Source: Eledone cirrhosa (Eukaryota; Mollusca; Cephalopoda; Octopoda; Eledonidae). Taken from it: DNA of 64,000 nucleotides. Shown here piece after piece: positions 1-8,800 of this stretch; the stretch's first letter is position 1; each line of letters begins with the position of its first letter. The notes under the pieces are model-generated. The model did not search any database. It had not been told where the DNA came from and saw only the letters and a program-made list of their open reading frames with translations. The position numbers and the translations under genes were made by a program. Where the stretch lies: positions 4,764,836-4,828,835 of the forward strand of contig OZ024740.1 in assembly GCA_964016885.1 (NCBI GenBank), given 5' to 3'.

Positions 1-101
1 TTCTAGTCCTGTAGAATCTCATCTATATTAAAATTTTTATACTCTGCAATGTATTGTGTACCTTACTTACTGTGGTTACCTCCGATTCAACCCGGAATAA
101 C

Positions 102-102
<1 letters not shown>

Positions 103-176
<74 letters not shown>
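103..176. repeat. (TA)n microsatellite
   Basis: A near-pure TA dinucleotide tract of about 74 bp that directly abuts the left arm of the foldback at 171-470. The 102 bases to its left are AT-rich sequence in which I recognise nothing. Confidence 0.97.
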
Positions 177-179
<3 letters not shown>

Positions 180-470
180 AAAAAGAGATGAAATCGAAAA
201 TGCAACTGAAGTCTTATTTTTTAAAAAATATATATATTTATTTGGTTCCTTTACCGGTTTCGCAGTTCTTCTGCTTTTCAAAAGGTGAGTTGAGATGGAG
301 GGTCTGTGGTTTTTCTCACATGTGAGAAAAACCACAGACCCTCCATCTCAACTCACCTTTTGAAAAGCAGAAGAACTGCGAAACCGGTAAAGGAACCAAA
401 TAAATATATATATTTTTTAAAAAAAATAAGACTTCAGTTGCATTTTCGATTTCATCTCTTTTTCTTTATA
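171..470. repeat. 300-bp near-perfect foldback palindrome
   Basis: Two arms of about 150 bp (171-320 and 321-470) are reverse complements, meeting with no spacer at the centre CTCACATGTGAG (315-326). Only a length difference in the T/A-rich stretch near 219-240 and 403-427 breaks the pairing. No protein is encoded. A transcript would fold into a long double-stranded hairpin. It could be a foldback or MITE-like element, or a product of local inverted duplication. The inner part resembles the diverged foldback at 2175-2301: both contain GAGATGGA followed by a GT-rich segment, TGTGGTTTTTC, and an outer GTTCTT. This indicates a repeated family rather than a single accident. The family is not one I can name. 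Confidence 0.93.
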
Positions 471-526
471 CTTTCACTCGTGTAGGACACCTCGGTTATT
501 TTTCATTTTGTAAAAAAAAACCTCAC

Positions 527-532
<6 letters not shown>

Positions 533-594
<62 letters not shown>
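533..594. repeat. (TA)n microsatellite
   Basis: A TA tract of about 62 bp between the foldback and the first hammerhead-bearing repeat. Sequence 471-532 is short AT-rich DNA with nothing recognised. Confidence 0.96.
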
Positions 595-597
<3 letters not shown>

Positions 598-697
598 TAA
601 GTTAATGCAAATTAGTCTGCCCACTACTAATTTTCATAGAAAAAGCATATAACGATATGTGCTTTTACGATTCTCTAGAGAGGCCGGAAGATAGGTA

Positions 698-742
698 AAT
701 ATTGCTGATGAGTTGTAACAACAACGAAACTAGTTCAATATT
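698..742 (+). ncRNA. Hammerhead ribozyme, type I, copy 1
   Basis: All parts of the hammerhead core are present in order. Stem I is AATATTG (698-704) paired with CAATATT (736-742), 7 of 7. The first core box is CTGATGA (705-711). Stem II is GTTGT (712-716) with ACAAC (721-725) and a 4-base AACA loop. The second core box is GAA (726-728). Stem III is ACTAGT (729-734), only two base pairs around a two-base loop. The residue before the scissile bond is U (735), so cleavage is predicted after 735. The very short stem III is typical of hammerheads of Penelope-like elements and animal retrozymes, which are thought to cleave best as dimers. U at the cleavage position is allowed but is expected to be slower than C or A. 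Confidence 0.87.
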
Positions 743-1164
743 CCTTGTCTGGCTTTCTGGAGAATAGAGGAAAGGTGTTTCCTCAAAAACCAGTATGACT
801 CTAAAAACCGGTTTGTCTGTGTGTTTACATACAGAATAGCTGGCCACTCACAGTAAAGTGACCAGGGAAAAAACTTGGTACATCTACATATGTATACGTG
901 TGTGTATTCATATACATACTAGTATTTCAGTATACATATATGGATGTACATCTTTAACTTAATTGTTTAAGCGTCAGTCATACAAAAGTGAGTTACAAAC
1001 GAAACGAAATTTAATTTCGTTTCGTTATTTGTTTTTATCGTCTCCCTTGAACCGGTACTTACTCACACTCTATGCAAATTAGTCTGCCCACTACTAATTT
1101 TCATAGAAAAAGCATATAACGATATGTGCTTTTACGATTCTCTAGAGAGGCCGGAAGATAGGTA

Positions 1165-1209
1165 AATATTGCTGATGAGTTGTAACAACAACGAAACTAG
1201 TTCAATATT
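1165..1209 (+). ncRNA. Hammerhead ribozyme, type I, copy 2
   Basis: This repeats the motif at 698-742 exactly 467 bp downstream: stem I 1165-1171 with 1203-1209, CTGATGA 1172-1178, stem II 1179-1183 with 1188-1192, GAA 1193-1195, stem III 1196-1201, and predicted cleavage after U1202. Cleavage at both copies in one transcript would release a 467-nt linear RNA covering 736-1202. Hammerhead ends (2',3'-cyclic phosphate and 5' hydroxyl) are suitable for ligation into a circle by host RNA ligase. Confidence 0.87.
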
Positions 1210-1503
1210 CCTTGTCTGGCTTTCTGGAGAATAGAGGAAAGGTGTTTCCTCAAAAACCAGTATGACTCTAAAAACCGGTTTGTCTGTGTGTTTACATACA
1301 GAATAGCTGGCCACTCACAGTAAAGTGACCAGGGAAAAAACTTGGTACATCTACATATGTATACGTGTGTGTATTCATATACATACTAGTATTTCAGTAT
1401 ACATATATGGATGTACATCTTTAACTTAATTGTTTAAGCGTCAGTCATACAAAAGTGAGTTACAAACGAAACGAAATTTAATTTCGTTTCGTTATTTGTT
1501 TTT

Positions 1504-1523
1504 ATATATATATATATATATAT
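1504..1523. repeat. Short (TA)n tract
   Basis: About 20 bp of TA at the boundary between the two hammerhead-bearing tandem families. Confidence 0.9.
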
Positions 1524-1536
1524 TAGGATTGGTGCT

Positions 1537-1964
1537 CTTTCGCCGAAAAGAAGTAAGTGACATAGTCACTACTTTAAAACTGATAGCGTAAGGTCTTCAA
1601 AATGTTTTTAATTAAGCATACGGTATATTGCCACATATACTATACATACATTCACGTATACATCGCTATTTCAGAGCACCAATCGTAATACCTAATTTTT
1701 GCTGGACCGGCAATTGCTCTGTATAATCAGTTCCTGGTTATTTCTGGAATTCTATAAGAATCCAGCTTCTATAATTTTCGGCGGAAGAGGGCAGTACGAA
1801 GCTCTGATGATTGCCAACAACGAGAAACAGACTGTTAGCTTCTCTCCCTTCTTTCGCCGAAAAGAAGTAAGTGACATAGTCACTACTTTAAAACTGATAG
1901 CGTAAGGTCTTCAAAATGTTTTTAATTAAACATACGGTATATTGCCAAATATACTATATATACA

Positions 1965-1968
<4 letters not shown>
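1537..1968 (+). mobile_element. Second hammerhead-bearing tandem family, 314-bp period
   Basis: The segment 1537-1654 recurs at 1851-1968 (period 314 bp) with about three substitutions in 118 bp. One full period plus a partial second copy is present, ending in a (TA)n tract. A hammerhead lies at 1798-1842, just upstream of the second copy. A perfect small hairpin, AGTGAC-ATA-GTCACT, occurs in each copy (near 1556 and 1870). An inverted pair, ATTGGTGCTCT (1529-1539) and AGAGCACCAAT (1673-1683), encloses the first copy. The sequence is unrelated to the 467-bp family next to it. I read it as a second, partly truncated retrozyme-like element. Because only one ribozyme is left, this copy could cut a transcript but not release a monomer. 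Confidence 0.65.
1798..1842 (+). ncRNA. Hammerhead ribozyme, type I, second family
   Basis: Stem I is GAAGCT (1798-1803) paired with AGCTTC (1837-1842), 6 of 6. The core box is CTGATGA (1804-1810). Stem II is three pairs, TTG (1811-1813) with CGA (1821-1823) including one U-G wobble, closing a 7-base loop. GAA is at 1824-1826. Stem III is formed by 1827-1835 (ACAG opposite CTGT around a single base, realistically three pairs). U1836 precedes the predicted scissile bond. The weak stem II makes this less certain than the copies at 698 and 1165, but every core residue is in place. Confidence 0.68.

Positions 1969-2017
<49 letters not shown>
1969..2017. repeat. (TA)n microsatellite
   Basis: A TA tract of about 49 bp that truncates the second copy of the 314-bp family. 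Sequence 2018-2174 is AT-rich with nothing recognised. Confidence 0.95.
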
Positions 2018-2020
<3 letters not shown>

Positions 2021-2174
2021 AAATATGTTTAATATAGAAATGGCTTCTGCAGGACTAGAACTGTTTCATTCAAAAGAAATCGTATATATCTAAAAATAGT
2101 TTTTTTCAAAGTCACCTGGTTCTTTAAACTCCTTCAGTCAATGACCTCCACCCATTGCTAAAGTTACCACCTTA

Positions 2175-2301
2175 GTTCTTATGATTTTCAAAAGTAAAAT
2201 TGAGATGGAAGGTTTGTGTTACTGTTGTGGTTTTTCAGAGACAAACCACAACAGAAACACAAACCTTCCATCTCAATTTTAATTTTGAAAATCATAAGAA
2301 C
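2175..2301. repeat. Foldback element, second family member
   Basis: Arms 2175-2233 and 2243-2301 (59 bp each) are reverse complements with only two mismatches and enclose a 9-base loop. The inner sequence resembles the larger palindrome at 171-470, so the two are diverged relatives. The right arm ends within a few bases of a (CA)n/(TA)n compound microsatellite, as the first foldback abuts a (TA)n tract. No coding content. Confidence 0.9.
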
Positions 2302-2303
2302 TG

Positions 2304-2432
<129 letters not shown>

Positions 2433-2479
2433 ACATTTATATATATATATGTATATATACTGTAAAGTATTTGTGTAAA

Positions 2480-2660
2480 AAACATGGTAAACACCACCCA
2501 GCCCACACTGTAAATGTCGTTGCTGCTAGGAAGGGCATCCAGCCATACAAAACCAGCCAGAAACTGTCCTATAAAAGTGAGGTATGGTCACCCAACCCAA
2601 TTTGCCTCTAAATGGCACAAGCCCGTCTAACCCATGCTAGCATGGAAGTGGGAAGGAAAA
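2480..2660 (+). mobile_element. Cephalopod-type SINE fragment
   Basis: Contains AGGAAGGGCATCCAGCC (about 2529-2545) and, downstream, GTCTAACCCATGCTAGCATGG (near 2624-2644). These two blocks, in this order and spacing, are familiar from SINEs abundant in octopus and squid genomes. No intact RNA polymerase III promoter was located, so it is called a fragment. Family naming is from recognition only. Confidence 0.7.
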
Positions 2661-2756
2661 CGGGTTCCTGATCCGTCTCTGAGAAATGGCCTTGTTCACT
2701 GTGCAGGAAAGGCATGGGTAGAAATTTCATTTCATGTGCCAAATCTAAACTGTGGG

Positions 2757-3060
2757 TATATATATATATATATATATATATACATACATATATATATATA
2801 CATACATATATATATACATACATATATATATACATACATATATATATACATACATAAATAAATAAATAAATACATACACAAGCACAATAACAACAAACAC
2901 ATATAAACACACACTAGTAAAGATAGAATACATTAACCGATACACAGTCACCCAATCACGAACACACATAAAAAAACACTATACACACACGCAAACGCAT
3001 GCGCAAAGAAGACAAAATAAAATAAACAAACAAACAAATAAATAAATATATAGACAGACT
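2757..3060. repeat. TA, TACATA and A/C-rich low-complexity tract
   Basis: A TA run (2757-2781), then alternating TACATACATATATATA repeats to about 2860, a short (AATA)n, and A/C-rich degenerate sequence to about 3060. No gene is supported. The following 3061-3353 is unremarkable AT-rich DNA in which I recognise nothing. Confidence 0.85.
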
Positions 3061-3350
3061 AAATAAAAATTGCGTAGACATACAATGTAACGAGAGGAAA
3101 CAATAGCACCACTGACGATGTTGCAGATGTGCAACGAAAGAACTTTGATAAACTATATATATGTGTTTGTGTCTATATTGTATCTGTATTATTTTTGACC
3201 GTCGGTCAGTCAATGGCAACATTGAGGACCGAATAAATTAGATTACCGATATAAAAGACACAGAAGCGAAAAGCGAAAACCAACTAAACAGTGAGTGTGT
3301 TCTGTTATTAATTCTGGCAATATTACACAAATATGACCCTCCCCAAGTAT

Positions 3351-3353
<3 letters not shown>

Positions 3354-3421
<68 letters not shown>
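3354..3421. repeat. (TA)n microsatellite
   Basis: About 68 bp of TA immediately followed by ACTAGCAGTGGTACCCGGCG, the start of an interspersed repeat. Confidence 0.96.
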
Positions 3422-3422
<1 letters not shown>

Positions 3423-4021
3423 TAGCAGTGGTACCCGGCGTTGCATGGGATAAGGTATTTTGGAACGCGGGCCGCCAACAGACTTAATCGTGAAAAAACT
3501 GCATGCCTGGATAATATGTAAAGAAAATAAACCGAATAGTCTGATGGCTGAATAATCTTTAAGATTTTCCTCGATGAAGCAGGAAAAATGCAGGTTTTCA
3601 CCTAATGCAAGCCCTAGGGGATCAAGAAATGAAATTCTTTTTGTGCATAACATGCTTTGAAATTTCTGGAAAATCGGCTAGACGTAACGCCTCCAAAAAG
3701 CCATAAAAAGCTGGAAAAAATGAAGTTTTTCACCCAATGCGTGCCCTAGTACATAAAAAAAAGTTGGATTTTCTTTGCTCACGGTATGAAGAAGAGACTG
3801 ACTAATACATAGTTACTATTTCAAGGAAATCGGTCTGACGTAACGCGTCAAAAAACCCCCCTAAAAAGCTTAAAAACGCAGTTTTTTTTACCTAATGCAT
3901 GCCCTAGATCAAAATGTTGAATTGTATGTCCATATCACTCCCTGAAACATAATTAATAACCATGTAAAGTTTGAAAAAAATCGGTTGGGTACTTCTCGAG
4001 TTTTAGGGATTCAAACTCACA

Positions 4022-4074
<53 letters not shown>

Positions 4075-4390
4075 ACACACACACACACACAGACATCCTC
4101 AGGGAAGTGACGTAATGCAGACAGCCAAACATACAAACATATATTATAAGGGCGCGGCGTTATATGTATGTATCTATCTAATAAGAGAAAGACTAAGAAT
4201 TATAGAGAGAGATCGCTAAATCGCCTAATGCGGTCCCAGGGCATTTGAATTTTTTTTTAGCTCAGAACACTTCCTGAAACATAAGTATTACATGTGTAGA
4301 GTTTGAAAAAAGTCGGTTGGGTGGTTCTCGAGTTTTAGGGATTCAAACTCACACACACACAGACAGACATCCTCAGTTTTATATATATAG
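3422..4390 (+). repeat. Modular interspersed repeat with internal copies
   Basis: A repeat with related modules. CCTAATGC-type blocks followed by GCCCTAG-type blocks occur near 3600, 3731, 3891 and 4224. An AAATCGG block with GACGTAACGC occurs near 3670 and 3830. A TTTGAAAAAA-TCGGTTGGG block followed by TCTCGAGTTTTAGGGATTC occurs near 3970-4012 and 4303-4345. A (CA)n tract (about 4019-4091) sits inside. The last two modules each end in GGGATTCAAACTCAC and a CA-rich stretch. The composition recalls 3' regions of non-LTR retroelements, but I see no coding remnant and do not assign a family. Confidence 0.6.
4019..4091. repeat. (CA)n microsatellite
   Basis: About 72 bp of CA with one CCCA interruption, lying within the modular repeat. 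Confidence 0.95.
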
Positions 4391-4394
4391 ATAA

Positions 4395-4665
4395 TCATCA
4401 TCACAGTTTTATTTCGTTTCTTCCACACTAGCATGGGTTAGACGGGTTGTCCAGTTGTGGGCAGTGTCCAGTCGGCTGACCTTGTCTTGCTCATACAGGA
4501 ACTGATTCTGGCTTGATTTCTACAGCTGGATGCCCTTCCTAACACCAACCTCGTTTACAGTGAGTGCTGGGTGCCTTTTACCGTGGTGCATACACGTCCA
4601 CCTTACAGTGGAATGATAGGGAGCCCAGTCCTATCATCTCATTTCTACAGCTGAGTAAACTGGAA
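4395..4665 (-). mobile_element. Cephalopod-type SINE, antisense copy
   Basis: On the minus strand the conserved blocks appear in order: TTAGGAAGGGCATCCAGC (near 4528-4545), then CCCGTCTAACCCATGCTAG (near 4432-4450), then a GATGAT-type tail (near 4396). This is the same SINE type as at 2480-2660, in the opposite orientation and better preserved. Its 5' part merges with unrecognised sequence before the (TA)n tract. Confidence 0.72.
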
Positions 4666-4669
4666 CAAT

Positions 4670-4671
<2 letters not shown>

Positions 4672-4744
<73 letters not shown>

Positions 4745-4759
4745 TATATATATATATAT
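4672..4759. repeat. (TA)n microsatellite
   Basis: Two TA runs separated by a single G, about 88 bp in all. Confidence 0.96.
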
Positions 4760-4872
4760 CTGATATAAAGCACTCGACAAGTTTTTTGAGTAGATATACG
4801 ATATTAAATAAATTGATATCCCTGAAATATGTATAATAAAATAAATATGGTTTTATAAATATAGTTTCCATT

Positions 4873-4874
<2 letters not shown>

Positions 4875-4907
<33 letters not shown>

Positions 4908-4948
4908 TATATATATATAGATAGATATATAGATATATAGATATATAC
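4875..4948. repeat. (TA)n and (GATA)-like microsatellite
   Basis: A TA run that changes into ATAGATATATAG repeats. No coding content. Confidence 0.92.
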
Positions 4949-5010
4949 ACAGATTAAAATATACAATATGAAAAAAAGAACTACACTATTATTGTTGCGT
5001 TTGAGAGTTG

Positions 5011-5698
5011 CTATGTGTGTGTGTGTGTCAGTGTGTGTGCTGTGTATTGCTGTGTGTGTGAGTGTCTGTATGTGTGTGTGTGTGTGTATCTGTGTGTCTG
5101 TGTGTGTGTCTGTGTGTTTGTGTGTGTATTGCTGTGTGTGTCTGTCTGCGTGTGTGTGTGTGTGTCTGTCTGCGTGTGTGTGTGTGTGTATGTCTGTGTG
5201 TCTGTGTGTGTATTGCTGAGAATTGCTCTGTGTGTGGCCGCGTGTGTGTGTCTGTGTGAGTGTGTGTGACTGTGTGGGTGGGTGTGTGTGTATGTCTGTC
5301 TGTGTGTGTGAATGTATGTGTATGTGTGAGTGTGAGTGTATGTCTGTGTGTGTGTATCTGTGTGTGTAAAGCAGTGTGTGTCTGTCTCTGTGTGTGTGTG
5401 TGAGTCTGTGTATCTGTGTGTGTATTGCTGTGTGTGTCTGTCTGTGTGTGTTTGTGTCTGTGTGCGTGTGTCTGTGTGTGTCTGTATGTCTGTGTGTGTC
5501 TGTGTGTCTGTGTGAGTGTATGTGGGTGTGTATGTGTGTGTGTGTCTGTCTGCGTGTTTGTGTGAGTGTGTGTGTCTGTGTGAGTGTATATGTCTGTGTG
5601 AGTGTGTGTGGGTGTGTATGTGTGTCTGTCTGTCTCTGTGTGTGTGTGTGAGTGTATGTGTGTGTGTGAGTGTGTGTCTGTCTGTGTGTCTGTGTATT
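5011..5698. repeat. Long imperfect TG-rich minisatellite
   Basis: About 690 bp of TG dinucleotides broken by TC, TA and GAG interruptions (TGTGTGTC, TGTATTGC and TGTGAGTG motifs recur). The alternating purine-pyrimidine composition can adopt Z-DNA in principle. Frames on both strands (Cys-Val-rich on plus, His-Thr-rich on minus) stay open only because of the dinucleotide and are not genes. Confidence 0.95.
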
Positions 5699-5821
5699 GT
5701 TGTCAACCCATTAAGGAAATGTTTTTTCTTTTAAACACTTAGTGTTTCTAAAGTGACAGACAAATCCTTGTTAAAATGTTTATCTTATCTCAGAGACGAA
5801 ACCAGTTTTACTGTTAACTGG
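5699..5821. other. Left flank of satellite 1, shared with satellite 2
   Basis: About 120 bp of non-repetitive sequence between the TG tract and the 9-bp satellite. Its first part resembles the sequence at 27431-27490, left of the 36-bp satellite: both contain AAGGAAATG, then TTTTAAACAC, then AAAATGTTTAT in the same order. The copy here has about 30 extra bases between the last two blocks. No gene. Confidence 0.6.
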
Positions 5822-8800
5822 ACTTAACACACCTAACACACCTAACACATCTAACACACCTAACACACCTAACACACCTAACATATCTAACACATCTAAC
5901 ACATCTAACACACCTAACACACCTAACACATCTAACATATCTAACACATCTAACACATCTAACATATCTAACACATCTAACACATCTAACACATGTAACA
6001 TATCTAACACATCTAACACATCTAACACACCTAACACACCTAACACATCTAACATATCTAACACATCTAACACATCTAACATATCTAACACATCTAACAC
6101 ATCTAACACATGTAACATATCTAACACATCTAACACATCTAACACACCTAACACACATAACACACCTAACACATCTAACATATCTAACACACATAACACA
6201 CCTAACACATCTAACACACCTAACACACATAACACACCTAACACATCTAACATATCTAACATATCTAACACATCTAACATATCTAACACATCTGACATAT
6301 CTAACACATCTAACACACCTAACACACCTAACACACCTAACACACCTAACACACCTAACACATCTAACACATCTAACACACCTAACACACCTAACACACC
6401 TAACACACCTAACACATCTAACACATCTAACACACCTAACACACCTAACACACCTAACACACCTAACACATCTAACACATCTAACACACCTAACACATCT
6501 AACGCATCTAACACACCTAACACATCTAACACATCTAACACACCTAACACATCTAACACATCTAACACACCTAACACATCTAACACATCTAACACATCTA
6601 ACAAACCTAACACACCTAACACATCTAACACTTCTAACACATCTAACACACCTAACACACCTAACACAACTAACACATCTAACATATCTAACATATCTAA
6701 CACATCTAACACATCTAACACATCTAACATATCTAACACATCTAACACATCTAACACATCTAACATACCTAACACACCTAACACATCTAACATATCTAAC
6801 ATATCTAACACATCTAACACATCTAACACATCTAACATATCTAACACATCTAACACACCTAACACACCTAACACACCTAACACACCTAACACATCTAACA
6901 CATCTAAAACACCTAACAGATCTAACACATCTAACACATCTAACAAATCTAACACACCTAACACATCTAACAAATCTAACACACCTAACACATCTAACAA
7001 ATCTAACACACCTAACACATCTAACACACCTAACACACCTAACACACCTAACACATTTAACACACCTAACACATCTAACACATCTAAAACATCTAACACA
7101 TCTAACACACGTAACACACCTAACACATCTAGCACACCTAACACATCTAACACATCTAAAACATCTAACACATCTAACACACCTAACACACCTAACACAT
7201 CTAACATACCTAATACATCTAACACATCTAACACATCTAACACACCTAACACACCTAACACATCTAACACACCTAACACATCTAACACATATAAAACATC
7301 TAACACATCTAACACACCTAACACACCTAACACATCTAACATACCTAATACATCTAACACATCTAACACATCTAACACATCTAACACACCTAACATATCT
7401 AACACATCTAACACATCTAACACACCTAACACATCTAACACACCTAACATATCTAACACATCTAACACGCCTAACACATCTAACACATCTATCACATCTA
7501 ACACATCTAACACATCTAACACACATAACATACCTAACACACCTAACACATCTAACACATCTAACACATCTAACACATTTAACACACCTAACACATCTAA
7601 CACACCTAACACATCTAACACACCTAACATATCTAACACATCTAACACATCTAACACACCTAACACACCTAACACATCTAACACATCTAACACATTTAAC
7701 ACACCTAACACATCTAACACATCTAACACATCTAACACACCTAATATATCTAACACACCTAACACATCTAACACATCTAACGCACCTAACACATTAAACA
7801 CATCTAACACACCTAACATATTAAACACATCTACCAGACCTAAAACATCTAACACATCTAACACACCTAACACATCTAACACACCTAACACATCTAACAC
7901 ACCTAATACATCTAACACACCTAACACACCTAACACACCTAACACATCTAAAACATCTAACACATCTAACACATCTAACACACCTAACACACATAACAAA
8001 TCTAACATACCTAATACATCTAACACATCTAACACATCTAACACACCTTACACATCTAACACATCTAACACATCTAACACATCTAACACATCTAACACAC
8101 CTAACACATCTAACACATCTAACACACCTAACATAATTAACACATCTAACACATCTAACACACCTAACACATCTAACACATCTAACACATCTAACACACC
8201 TAACATATCTAACACATTTAACACACCTAATACATCTAACACATCTAACACATCTAACACACCTAACAGATCTAACACATCTAACATATCTAACACATCT
8301 AACACATCTAACACACCTAACAGATCTAATACATCTAACACATCTAACACATCTAACACATCTAACACACCTAACAGATCTAACACATCTAACAGATCTA
8401 ATACATCTAACAAATCTAACAGACCTAATACATCTAACACATCTAACACACCTAATACATCTAACACATCTAACACATCTAACACATATAACACATCTAA
8501 CACACCTAACACATCTAACATATCTAACACACCTAACACATCTAACACACCTAACACATCTAACAGATCTAACACATCTAACACACCTAACAGATCTAAC
8601 ACATCTAACACATCTAACACATCTAACACACCTAATACATCTAACACATCTAACACATCTAACACACCTAACAGATCTAACACATCTAACACATCTAACA
8701 CACCTAATACATCTAACACATCTACCACATCTAACACATCTAACACATCTAACACATCTAACACACCTAACACATCTAACACACCTAACACATCTAACAC

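Larger units (their letters stand above)
605..1505 (+). mobile_element. Retrozyme-like dimeric tandem repeat, 467-bp period
   Basis: The segment 605-1038 is repeated at 1072-1505. The two 434-bp copies appear identical base for base, and the spacer 1039-1071 is present once, giving a period of 467 bp. Each copy carries one type I hammerhead ribozyme on the plus strand at the same offset. Other self-pairing lies within each copy: arms 879-896 and 931-948, and a 13-bp stem with a 3-base loop at 998-1026. There is no convincing coding potential, and the 60-codon minus-strand frame present in each copy has no recognisable product. Direct repeats with one hammerhead per monomer are the defining architecture of retrozymes, non-autonomous retroelements that spread through circular RNA intermediates. 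(TA)n tracts flank the element on both sides. The structure is seen directly; the retrozyme assignment is inference, and an ordinary recent tandem duplication of a ribozyme-bearing repeat is the alternative. Confidence 0.8.

Noticed and set aside
665..1314. Identical 60-codon minus-strand frame present in both retrozyme copies
   Set aside because: It has no recognisable domain, and its duplication is explained by the 467-bp direct repeat. The opposite strand carries the conserved ribozyme structure.
5011..5706. 231-codon His-Thr-rich minus-strand frame and the Cys-Val-rich plus-strand frames
   Set aside because: They are direct translations of an imperfect TG repeat, with several overlapping frames open at once on both strands.
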